From Gammaproteobacteria bacterium (GTDB lineage Bacteria; Pseudomonadota; Gammaproteobacteria; GRL18), in the NCBI GenBank assembly GCA_016744995.1, contig JADGDG010000015.1, positions 1 to 64,000 of the forward strand: a DNA stretch of 64,000 nt, written 5' to 3'. Below the pieces are notes generated by a model, which was not told the DNA's origin, did not search any database, and saw only the letters and a program-made list of their open reading frames with translations. Made by a program: the position numbers and the translations under genes. How positions within the stretch are numbered: position 1 is the first letter of the stretch; every line of letters begins with the position of its first letter. Below are positions 52,662 to 60,264 of the stretch, one piece after another.

Positions 52662-52868
52662 GTAATAGTTTTAATAAAAGGCTGGCATTATGGTAATGCC
52701 AGTGATTACGTCCGTGATCTTATTCGCCGTGACCAGCAAGATCGGGAGCAAATAAAGATATTGCAGCAAGCCATTAGTAAAGGTATTGAAAGTGGTATCA
52801 GTGATCGATCTATGCTTGAAATTTTAAAAAAAGCACGTAAAAAAGCTTGCTCTCTGAATGAATTATAA
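52662..52868 (+). pseudogene. ParD-type antitoxin, N-terminally truncated
   Basis: The frame YGNASDYVRDLIRRDQQDRE (fragment NASDYVRDLIRRDQ is the ParD hallmark) continues through EQIKILQQAISKGIESG to a stop at 52868. The normal N-terminal ribbon-helix-helix part with its start codon is lost; a stop lies just upstream. It overlaps the following parE frame by 11 bases, the usual parDE coupling. Confidence 0.8.
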
Positions 52869-53157
52869 ACTCTCAAAAGAAGCTGATAACGATCTGATTA
52901 ATTTGTATCTGCATGGCTTTAAAAGCGTTGGTGAAGCACAAGCTGAATAGTACTATTTTGAATTAGAAGACTGTATTAAATTACTTTGTGAAACACCTCT
53001 TATGTGCAGGCAACGAACGGAGTTCACTCCTGCAGTACGGATACATAATCATAGAAGTCATCTTATTATTTACTGCATCCAGAAAGATCATCTTTTAGTT
53101 ATTCGAATTCTACATGATAGTGTGGATATTCAAAGGCATTTAAAAAATCTAGAATAA
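52858..53157 (+). pseudogene. ParE/RelE-type toxin with nonsense mutation
   Basis: ATG at 52858 opens YKLSKEADNDLINLYLHGF, but TAG at 52948-52950 stops it after GEAQAE. Reading past it gives YYFELEDCIKLLCETPLMCR, RIHNHRSHLIIYCIQKDHLL and RILHDSVDIQRHL, the full ParE toxin fold (about 99 residues). CAG to TAG is a one-base change. With its antitoxin also truncated, the pair is dead. Confidence 0.85.
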
Positions 53158-53215
53158 CCGCTTTTTGGGATTTAACTCAAATGACAAATTTTATTGAGTT
53201 GAGTACTGCTGCTCT

Positions 53216-53430
53216 TGCTTTTTCTTTGCTTTTGGACAACACCAGAGAGGACAACTGAGGTGGGAGAGTGTACGTGAGGCTGGTTCGTCTAACTGGGGTG
53301 TCAGAAAACACGGACGTTTTCTGTCAAGCGACCCATGGACGGGCTTGCAGCGCCCCCAGTTAGACGAACCAGCCTCACGTGCAATCGGCAGACTCAGCAC
53401 TTCGTCCGAACGCCACACCTTCTTTTTCTC
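53216..53430 (+). repeat. R1 dispersed palindromic repeat, copy 4
   Basis: It has the same orientation and core as copy 1, with the long arms, the inner palindrome and the AATCGGCAGACTCAGCACTT flank. Similarity stops after CACACCTTCTTTT, so the outer segment of copies 1 and 2 is absent here. Confidence 0.85.
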
Positions 53431-53438
53431 TTGATTAT

Positions 53439-53465
53439 TAAAGAAAACATATAATTAGCCGCCAA
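53439..53465 (+). promoter_or_regulatory. Putative sigma-28 promoter for the small rod-like gene
   Basis: TAAAGAAA - 11 bases - GCCGCCAA. TAAAG and GCCG..AA match the FliA consensus with exact spacing. It lies 45 bases before the ATG at 53510 and only 9 bases past R1 copy 4. Confidence 0.6.
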
Positions 53466-53509
53466 TAGACCTAAGCTTGATTTATGGAGTATTGATTTAT
53501 GGAGTATTT

Positions 53510-53740
53510 ATGTCAATTGATTCAATATTAGGAACAGCTCAGACGGGGATGCAGACAGGTCTGAATGGGATTAAGAAAAATGCGGCTAATCTGGCGAGTA
53601 AGGAAGCTATGCAGGGTTCAGGTTCAGTTGTAACAGACATTGTTGAAATGAAAATGAATAAATATCAAGTGCTTGCCTCAGGTAAAGTAGTTGAAACGGT
53701 TGATGAAATCCTGGGCTCTCTGCTGGATGAGAAAGCCTGA
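53510..53740 (+). CDS. Small flagellar rod/hook-like protein, 76 aa
   Basis: The product begins MSIDSILGTAQTGMQTGLNG and ends VVETVDEILGSLLDEKA. Its N-terminal pattern (SxLxGxQTGxxxxxxNAANLAS) and the C-terminal DIVEMKMNKYQVLASGKV strand-helix mimic the N- and C-terminal helices of axial flagellar proteins such as FlgC or FlgB, with the middle removed. Rod proteins are normally 130 residues or more. The ATG at 53510 is chosen over a 33-base longer frame because GGAG precedes it. A sigma-28-like promoter lies upstream, so it is probably in the late flagellar regulon. The precise role is unknown. Confidence 0.6.
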   Translation: MSIDSILGTAQTGMQTGLNGIKKNAANLASKEAMQGSGSVVTDIVEMKMNKYQVLASGKVVETVDEILGSLLDEKA

Positions 53741-53885
53741 GTCAGAATGTTTCTCCCCAATATCACTTCAAATGCTGATTTCCTATATCAGCTCTAGCTC
53801 ATCACAATCTTACATTCTCAATTTTTCTTAAATAAGTATTCTATCCTGTACTATCTGCTATACTTAAATCGGGTCAAACTTCATC

Positions 53886-54012
53886 TATACCCGTGATACC
53901 TGGAAATGCAGACGTCGTTATTTTAACTTAAAGCCTCAATCATGTAGGTCTTATACATTCAATCGGCTTTAAGTCAAAATGCCTCGCTGAATTTCCAGGT
54001 ATCACGGGTATA
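53886..54012. mobile_element. MITE-like nested palindrome, 127 bp
   Basis: The ends are perfect 22-bp inverted repeats containing ACCCGTGATACCTGGAAAT. Inside, ACTTAAAGCC and GGCTTTAAGT form a perfect 10-bp pair. It is non-coding and ends 37 bases before the fliA start, so it could alter fliA expression. The design is like the element at 10009, but the end sequences differ, so it is a separate family. Confidence 0.65.
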
Positions 54013-54049
54013 TTAATATTGAAATCCAGGATATCTGTTCAGAATTAAT

Positions 54050-54751
54050 ATGTATTCATCTGAAGGTAAAGAAATTGCAGAACAATTGGTGGAAAAGTAT
54101 GCACCACTGGTTAAAAAAATTGCCTATCATATGTCAGCTCGTTTGCCGGCAGAGATCCATATAGATGATATAATCCAGTCTGGATTAATTGGGCTTCTGG
54201 ATGCCGGGAAGCATTACGATCCCAGGCAGGGAGCACAATTTGAGACCTATGCAACCATTCGAATTCGTGGCGCCATTCTGGATGAAGTCAGACGGACAGA
54301 CTGGGCACCGAAATCTGTACACAAAAAAGCCCGGGATCTATCTGCAACAATTCAGGAAATAGAACGCCGAACTGGTAGAGATGCGCGTGATGTTGAGGTA
54401 GCCCAGGAAATGGGTATTAGTCTTAATGATTATTATAAAATACTAAAAGACAGCAGTGCCTGCCGCATGCTGAGCTTTGATGATTTGGGTACGGATGATA
54501 CTCAGAGTCTGGGCATATTTGAAGATCGGCAGTCGAGTGTTATGGAAGAAGTTTTGGATGATGAATTTCATCAACGGCTTTCTCTGGCAATTGCAGGTCT
54601 GCCTGAACGTGAAAGAATGGTTATGTCTCTGTATTATGATACTGAAATGAACTTAAAAGAAGTGGGCGCTTTGATGGGGGTTAGTGAATCTCGAGTCAGT
54701 CAATTATTAAGTCAGGCACAATTACGCTTACGCGCACGGATCATGGACTGA
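54050..54751 (+). CDS. fliA: Flagellar sigma factor FliA (sigma-28)
   Basis: This directs RNA polymerase to late flagellar and chemotaxis promoters. The 233-residue product has sigma region 2 (YAPLVKKIAYHMSARLPAEI, QSGLIGLLDAGKHYDP, TYATIRIRGAILDEVRR), region 3, and region 4 (LPERERMVMSLYYDTEMNLKE, VSESRVSQLLSQAQLRLR). It matches FliA length exactly. No close Shine-Dalgarno is visible. It is placed away from the usual flhF-flhG-fliA order; DUF1249 follows 13 bases later. Sigma-28-like sites before fliS, the ODP pair and the small rod-like gene are its likely targets in this window. Confidence 0.96.
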   Translation: MYSSEGKEIAEQLVEKYAPLVKKIAYHMSARLPAEIHIDDIIQSGLIGLLDAGKHYDPRQGAQFETYATIRIRGAILDEVRRTDWAPKSVHKKARDLSATIQEIERRTGRDARDVEVAQEMGISLNDYYKILKDSSACRMLSFDDLGTDDTQSLGIFEDRQSSVMEEVLDDEFHQRLSLAIAGLPERERMVMSLYYDTEMNLKEVGALMGVSESRVSQLLSQAQLRLRARIMD

Positions 54752-54764
54752 ATTTCGCTATTTT

Positions 54765-55220
54765 ATGACACATACTATTATTCAATCACAGTATAAGACA
54801 ACGACTCCTACTGGACTTTATGAAGCTAACTATCGTCGCCTAATTCGCCTGGTTCCGGGTTTAAAGACGATCGCTGTTAATGATCCCTTTTATCTTCATT
54901 CTACCCAGATTATTTTTAAAATCCTGAAACAATATAAATACACCAGTGTAATTTCTCTGGAGCAAGTATTACAAATGCATTCAGTAAATAATAGGGAAAA
55001 GCCGCCATCAGTCGCTCATCCAGGCTCTATTAACATGGAATTACGTGTTTGCTATGATGCCTGCTTAGTGGAAATTATTGGTTATCAGGGCTGCTCACCC
55101 ATTCAGTCTGCTAATATCTACCCCAATAAACATATGCTGCAGGTTGATGAGAAAAGGCAACTTAATCTTTTTTTAAAAGAGCTGTTGGAGCATTCGCTAA
55201 GGTCTGAAAATCAGTTTTAA
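54765..55220 (+). CDS. DUF1249 family protein
   Basis: This is a 151-residue soluble protein of the YqiB/DUF1249 family, found in gammaproteobacteria and usually beside nudF and cpdA. YEANYRRLIRLVPGLKTI is the N-terminal hallmark, followed by LRVCYDACLVEIIGYQG and ANIYPNKHMLQVDEKRQLNLFLKELLEH (fragment YPNKHMLQVDEKRQ). The function is unknown. Here it starts 13 bases after fliA, so it may be cotranscribed with it, an unusual pairing. No nucleases or domains else are visible. Confidence 0.85.
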   Translation: MTHTIIQSQYKTTTPTGLYEANYRRLIRLVPGLKTIAVNDPFYLHSTQIIFKILKQYKYTSVISLEQVLQMHSVNNREKPPSVAHPGSINMELRVCYDACLVEIIGYQGCSPIQSANIYPNKHMLQVDEKRQLNLFLKELLEHSLRSENQF

Positions 55221-55272
55221 AAAAACAAGTTCTTTTTGAAATGTTGTGTATTCAGGAAATTCAATCAGTATT

Positions 55273-56022
55273 ATGGCAAAATTTTTATTCATTATTATAG
55301 GCAGCCTTGTATGGCAAATAGCCATTGCCAGTGCAGGCGATCTTGAAAAAGGTATTAATTTTTTTGAACAAGAAGATTATGTAAAAGCCAGACAACTCTG
55401 GCAGCCATTAGCTAATAAAGGGGATCCCCGTGCCCAATATAACCTGGCTTTACTGCTGAATAAAAATATTAAAAATAACGAACGGAATGGTCTGCAAAGG
55501 CAAAAAGCCAATGAATATTTGATAATGAGTCGTTCAGCAGGTCTTGTTGATGGTTATTTCCCCAGTGTTTTAATAGCCTCTATTTCTACTGAAGGTTCCC
55601 GTTTCGCAGGGGGCTCTGGTTCCGCTGAAGGCTCTGGTCCCACTAAAGGCTCTATCTCTGCTGAGGGCTCTGTTTCCGCTAAAGGCTCCAGAATTATAGT
55701 CGATCCAATAGTCTGGCTGAACCAGCAGCAGAAAAATACTTATACACTGCAGCTGGCAACAGGCAAAAGTAAAAAAAGTATGCAGATAATGTTGGAGAAG
55801 CTGTATGTCAGACAAGAGTTAGGGCAACCTGAAAATCTTTATATTCACAAAGTTGAAAAAATAGAGCAGCAGAAAATGACTATTCGTTATATATTGGTTT
55901 ATGGGATTTTTAAAACCTATCAGGATGCTAAAGCTGAAGTGGACAGGTTACCGGGTTCAATACAAAAATCAAGTCCATGGATTAGACAATTTGGAGCAAT
56001 ACAGTCTATAGTAAACAATTAA
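55273..56022 (+). CDS. Exported Sel1-repeat and SPOR-domain protein
   Basis: A signal peptide occupies residues 1-22 (KFLFIIIGSLVWQIAIASAG). Residues about 25-90 are Sel1/TPR-like (INFFEQEDYVKARQLWQPLA, NKGDPRAQYNLALLLNK). A Gly/Ser/Glu low-complexity linker at about 105-140 is built of imperfect 18-base DNA repeats reading roughly SAEGSG. Residues 155-249 are a SPOR domain (NTYTLQLATGKSKKSMQIML, YILVYGIFKTYQDAKAEVDRL), which binds denuded peptidoglycan glycans. The protein is likely periplasmic and septum- or envelope-linked. ATG at 55273 is chosen to start at the signal peptide; a longer GTG start is possible. Confidence 0.8.
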   Translation: MAKFLFIIIGSLVWQIAIASAGDLEKGINFFEQEDYVKARQLWQPLANKGDPRAQYNLALLLNKNIKNNERNGLQRQKANEYLIMSRSAGLVDGYFPSVLIASISTEGSRFAGGSGSAEGSGPTKGSISAEGSVSAKGSRIIVDPIVWLNQQQKNTYTLQLATGKSKKSMQIMLEKLYVRQELGQPENLYIHKVEKIEQQKMTIRYILVYGIFKTYQDAKAEVDRLPGSIQKSSPWIRQFGAIQSIVNN

Positions 56023-56470
56023 AGAGTGGGATAGTATTGGCTGTAATAATAGTCTCAATGCTCAGATGAAAATAAAAAACTGATCGGTCATTTATAATCT
56101 TTATGAGCTGAGCGATATTAAGTCTGAAGGCATTCAAATAGTATAGTAAGAATTGACAATGTGGTTATGATAATTCATTTGCCTGAAAGTTCTGATTATA
56201 AGTTGTCATTTTTTTGACAGCTTGGTTATTTTTAATAAATCAGTACATATTCATTGATCTTGCAATTGTTGGAATAAATTTTGCTTATCTTTTTTACGAG
56301 GTAGCATGAGTTTTTTATGCTAATGAAGGTGAATTGAAGGTAAACTATTAAAAGTGTTGGGTAGCAGAAGTATTGGAGCGCATGAATAGACCCAAACTAT
56401 ATGGAACTTATTATTTTCATCTAGTTTGGCTCTGTAGAAAAACTTCATTAATATAAAATAGGATTTGATT
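56023..56470. other. Intergenic region before the fliL operon
   Basis: There is no gene in about 450 bases. It has a sigma-54-like site at 56270 and AGGA at 56459 serving fliL. The gap suggests the fliL-flhB block has its own promoter, since fliK is 19 kb away. Confidence 0.4.
56270..56285 (+). promoter_or_regulatory. Possible sigma-54 promoter for the fliL operon
   Basis: TGGAATAAATTTTGCT has the correct GG-GC spacing and TTGCT, but the -24 box lacks the CAC part. It lies about 185 bases before fliL. Confidence 0.45.
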
Positions 56471-57037
56471 ATGGCAGATGAAGATCTGGATTTGGATGGT
56501 GGCGAAGAAGAAGAAGTACCAAAATCATCAAAAAAAATGATGATTATCATTATTGTGGGTGTTGTTTTACTGATAATTCTCGGCGTCGGCGGTGGAATGT
56601 TCTTTGGTGGTTTTTTTGATGATGAGCCGGTTGCAGCTGAATCTTCCCAAAATGCAGAGGGTGAATCAGAGGGTGAATCAAATTCCAGTGATTCAGAAGA
56701 AACTTCTGAAGCAATAGCCGATATTTCTTACTGGCCTCTGGAACCCGCATTTGTTCTTAACTTTGAAGGTAAGAGCAAAGCACGTTTTATGCAGATTGGG
56801 CTTGAGGTGTCTACCACGAATGAAAAATCTTATGCGGCGGTGAAGAAACATCTGCCAGTCATTCGGAGTGAAATTGTATTATTACTCAGCGGGCAAAAAT
56901 ACGAAGAAATGGTGACGCCTGAGGGTAAAGAACAGCTTAGAGCAGAATTAATTGAGACGGTTAACGTGATACTAAAGCAGCATAAAGTAAAGAAGGGTAT
57001 TGATAACATTTACTTTACCAGTTTTGTTATGCAGTAA
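56471..57037 (+). CDS. fliL: Flagellar basal body-associated protein FliL
   Basis: FliL is a single-pass inner-membrane protein near the stators that supports torque at high load. The 188-residue product has an acidic N-tail (MADEDLDLDGGEEEE), a membrane segment at about 24-48 (MMIIIIVGVVLLIILGVGGG), an acidic Ser/Glu linker, and the conserved periplasmic FliL domain (LEPAFVLNFEGKSKARFMQI, LPVIRSEIVLLLSGQKYEEM, VKKGIDNIYFTSFVMQ). ATG 56471 is chosen over TTG 56465; AGGA is 8 bases upstream. It starts the fliL-M-N-O-P-Q-R-flhB run. Confidence 0.95.
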   Translation: MADEDLDLDGGEEEEVPKSSKKMMIIIIVGVVLLIILGVGGGMFFGGFFDDEPVAAESSQNAEGESEGESNSSDSEETSEAIADISYWPLEPAFVLNFEGKSKARFMQIGLEVSTTNEKSYAAVKKHLPVIRSEIVLLLSGQKYEEMVTPEGKEQLRAELIETVNVILKQHKVKKGIDNIYFTSFVMQ

Positions 57038-57095
57038 ATATGAATGAATTTCTTAGTTGAGCCCCTAACCAATACAGAATGAGTAGGATAAAATA

Positions 57096-58163
57096 GTGAC
57101 GGATTTACTTTCACAAGAAGAAATTGATGCCCTGCTGCATGGTGTTGACGATGGCGATGTCGATACGGATGATGAGGACGAGGGAGATGGTGGTAGCAGA
57201 CAATATGACTTCAATAGTGAAGATCGCATTGTTCGCGGCCGGATGCCAACGCTTGAGATGATTAATGAGCGTTTTGCACGCTACCTGCGGATCAGTATGT
57301 TTAATTTATTGCGGCGTTCGACAGAAATCTCTGTGGGTGGAATACAAACAATTAAATTTGGTGAGTACATTCATACTCTATTTGTTCCTACCAGCCTTAA
57401 TCTGATTAAAATGAATCCGTTAAAAGGTACAGCACTACTGGTCATTGAGCCAACACTGGTCTTTATCCTGGTGGATAATTTTTTTGGTGGTGAGGGTAAA
57501 TTTCATGCCAAGATTGAAGGTCGGGAATTCACTCCTACAGAGCAGCGTGTTGTGCATATGTTTATGGAATTATGCTTTGAAGATTTGGTTAAAGCATGGG
57601 CTCCAGTAATGCCTATGCAATTTGAATTTAACAGTCGGGAAGTCAATCCTCAATTCGCCAACATTGTCAGTCCGACAGAAGTCGTTGTTGTGAGTAGTCT
57701 GCATGTGGAACTGGAAGGCGGGGGTGGGAATATCCATATTACCATGCCTTATTCTATGCTGGAGCCCATTCGTGAGTTGCTTGATGCTGGTATACAAAGC
57801 GATCGAAGTGATGTCGATGATCGCTGGAATCAGGCACTGGGTGATGAAATTAAATCAGCTGAAGTTGAGATATCATCTACTTTGGCCAATACCTCATTGA
57901 CTCTTAAAGAAGTCGTTAATCTTAAAGAAGGTGATATTATTCCAATTGATCTGGAAGATGAAGTGATTGTTTTTTCTGAGGGGGTGCCCATTTTTAAAGC
58001 TAATCATGGTCTTTATAAAGGCTATCATGCAGTAAAAATATCCGGCAAAGTAGAACGTCCAGCACACCTTGAGACAGGAATTCCTTTCCTGGATGATGGC
58101 TTTTCACAATCTGAAGCAGAAGATGGTGTGGGTGCAAAGGCGCTGCCAAAACATGAGCTGTAA
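57096..58163 (+). CDS. fliM: Flagellar motor switch protein FliM
   Basis: FliM is the C-ring protein that binds phosphorylated CheY to reverse rotation. The 355-residue protein opens with TDLLSQEEIDALLHGVDDGD (the CheY-binding LSQxEIDALL motif) under a GTG start with AGGA upstream. The middle CheC-like domain has TLEMINERFARYLRISMFNL, IGGIQ-type (VGGIQTIKFGEY), and NPLKGTALLVIEPTLVF. The C-terminal SpoA domain has LKEGDIIPIDLEDEVIVFSE. An Asp-rich insert (residues 20-38) is somewhat long. It is fully in line with polar flagellar FliM. Confidence 0.97.
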   Translation: MTDLLSQEEIDALLHGVDDGDVDTDDEDEGDGGSRQYDFNSEDRIVRGRMPTLEMINERFARYLRISMFNLLRRSTEISVGGIQTIKFGEYIHTLFVPTSLNLIKMNPLKGTALLVIEPTLVFILVDNFFGGEGKFHAKIEGREFTPTEQRVVHMFMELCFEDLVKAWAPVMPMQFEFNSREVNPQFANIVSPTEVVVVSSLHVELEGGGGNIHITMPYSMLEPIRELLDAGIQSDRSDVDDRWNQALGDEIKSAEVEISSTLANTSLTLKEVVNLKEGDIIPIDLEDEVIVFSEGVPIFKANHGLYKGYHAVKISGKVERPAHLETGIPFLDDGFSQSEAEDGVGAKALPKHEL

Positions 58164-58203
58164 ATAGTTTTATAGTATATAAACCATATCTGGATATATA
58201 AAA

Positions 58204-58599
58204 ATGAATGACGAAACAGAAAACGAAGAAATCAAAGAAACAGAAGAGGATCCCTGGGCAGAGGCCATGGATGAGCAGGCTGAATCAGAGGCGGCAGGAT
58301 TTGAAAACCTGGAAGATGATGCCTCCTCTTCTTCTGAAAGTGAAATTAATCTTGATGTAATTCTGGATGTTCCTGTTGATATTTCAATGGAAATTGGACG
58401 CACTAAACTAAGTATTAGAAATTTACTGAAATTAAACCAGGGCTCGGTTATTGAGTTGGACCGATTAGCAGGTGAGCCTATGGATGTTTTGGTCAATGGA
58501 ACTCTGATTGCTCATGGTGAGGTGGTTGTGGTGAATGATAAATTTGGCATTCGCTTAACCGATGTGATTAGTCCAATTGAACGAATCAATAAACTTTAG
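58204..58599 (+). CDS. fliN: Flagellar motor switch protein FliN
   Basis: FliN is the C-ring base and export-substrate dock. The 131-residue product has an acidic N-terminal tail of about 50 residues (ETENEEIKETEEDPWAEAMD), then the SpoA domain: ILDVPVDISMEIGRTKLSIR, NLLKLNQGSVIELDRLAGEP and VNDKFGIRLTDVISPIERI. These are near-identical to the FliN consensus. It stands 40 bases after fliM and just before fliO. Confidence 0.97.
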   Translation: MNDETENEEIKETEEDPWAEAMDEQAESEAAGFENLEDDASSSSESEINLDVILDVPVDISMEIGRTKLSIRNLLKLNQGSVIELDRLAGEPMDVLVNGTLIAHGEVVVVNDKFGIRLTDVISPIERINKL

Positions 58600-58607
58600 T
58601 AGTTTTG

Positions 58608-59147
58608 ATGACCATTCATTTGATAAATAAATGTAAAATCAGACTAATTGTTCTTGGCATATTTTTTATTACAGGTCTGTTTTCGCCTGTTGTTTTTGCT
58701 GAACAATACCAGGCACCTCAGCAGAGTGAAGCCAAGCCTGAATCTTCAGAGAGAAAGGTGTTTTCATTCCTGTCTGAGGAAAGAAAAAATGTACCAGCTA
58801 GTACTACTGATGCACTCGGTGTTTCTCTGGGACTCATTTTTATCTTATTATTAATTTTTTCTATGGCCTGGTTTATGAAAAAAATGGGCTATAGTAATTT
58901 AACCGGGCAGGGGCAATTAAAAATACTGGCCACATTAAATTTAGGGCAAAAAGAAAAAATTGCTCTGATTCAAGTCGGCAAACAGCAATTACTGGTTGGT
59001 ATGACAGCCACACAGATTAATACATTGCATGTATTGGATGAACCAATTGATGAAACAGATATTGGAGCATCGACTAAAAGTAAGACGCCTGTCAGTCACC
59101 CATTTGCCGATAAATTATCAGCACTTCTATCTAAGAAAAATAACTGA
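58608..59147 (+). CDS. fliO: Flagellar biosynthesis protein FliO
   Basis: FliO is an assembly factor for the FliP ring of the export gate. The 179-residue product has a signal-like N-terminus (IRLIVLGIFFITGLFSPVVF), a second membrane segment at about 65-85 (LGVSLGLIFILLLIFSMAWF), and a cytosolic beta domain with LKILATLNLGQKEKIALIQV and the GKQQLLVGMT motif. A TTG start 3 bases upstream is possible; ATG at 58608 is chosen. It abuts fliP by one base. Confidence 0.93.
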   Translation: MTIHLINKCKIRLIVLGIFFITGLFSPVVFAEQYQAPQQSEAKPESSERKVFSFLSEERKNVPASTTDALGVSLGLIFILLLIFSMAWFMKKMGYSNLTGQGQLKILATLNLGQKEKIALIQVGKQQLLVGMTATQINTLHVLDEPIDETDIGASTKSKTPVSHPFADKLSALLSKKNN

Positions 59148-59148
59148 T

Positions 59149-59955
59149 ATGGAAAAAACTCAAGCTAGTCATTTTTTGCATAAGTATCGGATGTCTCATC
59201 TTCTTACTCCCGGCGCTGGAATGCATATTCTGTTAATTTTTGTTTTAATTTTTTTACCTGCTCTAAGCTCTGCTGCACCGACTCTGGATGCACTTACGGT
59301 TACGACTGGACCGGATGGCGAACAAAACTGGTCCGTTACTATTCAGGCGCTGGTTTTGATGACTGTCATTACTATGTTGCCGTCTATGATACTGATGATG
59401 ACTTCCTTTACCCGTATTATTATAGTTCTGGCCATTGTACGTCAGGCTACCGGCTTAATGCAGGCCCCACCTGCACAGGTTCTGGTAGGACTGGGGATTT
59501 TTATGACAATGTTTATTATGGCTCCGGTATTTGATCGCATGTATAACGATGGTTTTAAGCCTTATCTGGATGAACAAATTGGTATAGAAACTGCACTGGA
59601 GAGGGCATCTATACCTCTGCATGAATTTATGCTGGCGCAAACACGGGAAAAAGATCTGACCATGTTTTCAGAAATTGCCAGAAAAGGACCCTATGACAAT
59701 CCAGCTGATGTGCCTTTCACTGTTTTAATTCCATCCTTTGTGACCAGTGAATTAAAAACGGCCTTTACCATTGGATTTTTGATATTTATTCCCTTTTTGA
59801 TCATTGATCTGGTGGTTGCCAGTGTTTTGATGTCCATGGGAATGATGATGTTGTCACCACTGATTGTTTCTATGCCGTTTAAATTAATGCTTTTTGTACT
59901 GGTGGATGGCTGGTCAATGATAATGGGAACATTGGCTTCAAGTTATTACATCTAA
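59149..59955 (+). CDS. fliP: Flagellar export gate protein FliP
   Basis: FliP is a pentameric core of the export gate. The 268-residue product has a longer than usual N-terminal lead before the signal-like segment (MHILLIFVLIFLPALSSAAP). Then come four membrane segments with TMLPSMILMMTSFTRIIIVL and RQATGLMQAPPAQVLVGLGI, KGPYDNPADVPFTVLIPSFV, ELKTAFTIGFLIFIPFLIID and LMLFVLVDGWSMIMGTLASS, all family hallmarks. An upstream frame is open to 59029, but it would overlap fliO, so ATG 59149 is used. Confidence 0.97.
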   Translation: MEKTQASHFLHKYRMSHLLTPGAGMHILLIFVLIFLPALSSAAPTLDALTVTTGPDGEQNWSVTIQALVLMTVITMLPSMILMMTSFTRIIIVLAIVRQATGLMQAPPAQVLVGLGIFMTMFIMAPVFDRMYNDGFKPYLDEQIGIETALERASIPLHEFMLAQTREKDLTMFSEIARKGPYDNPADVPFTVLIPSFVTSELKTAFTIGFLIFIPFLIIDLVVASVLMSMGMMMLSPLIVSMPFKLMLFVLVDGWSMIMGTLASSYYI

Positions 59956-59987
59956 TCAGAAAGTCTATTGATAATGAGGAGTAAATA

Positions 59988-60263
59988 ATGACACCTGAAA
60001 CTGTTTTAGATATTTTGCAGGGTGCGGTCTATCTTATTATTGTTCTGCTTTTGATCATTCTGCTTCCGGCTTTGGCGGTGGGTTTGACGGTGAGTATGTT
60101 TCAGGCTGCGACTCAGCTTAATGAGCAAACACTGACCTTTATTCCAAAACTTCTGGTGACATTTGCAGTGCTTATGTATGCCGGACCTTATATGTTGGGG
60201 CGTTTGATGGAGTTCATGCACCAAATGTTTATTAACATCCCGTTCTATCTAAGCGGCGGCTAA
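59988..60263 (+). CDS. fliQ: Flagellar export gate protein FliQ
   Basis: FliQ is a small helical-hairpin subunit of the gate. Its 91 residues have the standard length. Two membrane segments are at about 15-40 (AVYLIIVLLLIILLPALAVG) and 52-75 (TFIPKLLVTFAVLMYAGPYM). The family motif FQAATQLNEQTLTFIPKL lies between them. GAGGAG precedes the ATG. fliR starts 1 base after its stop. Confidence 0.96.
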   Translation: MTPETVLDILQGAVYLIIVLLLIILLPALAVGLTVSMFQAATQLNEQTLTFIPKLLVTFAVLMYAGPYMLGRLMEFMHQMFINIPFYLSGG

Positions 60264-60264
60264 C

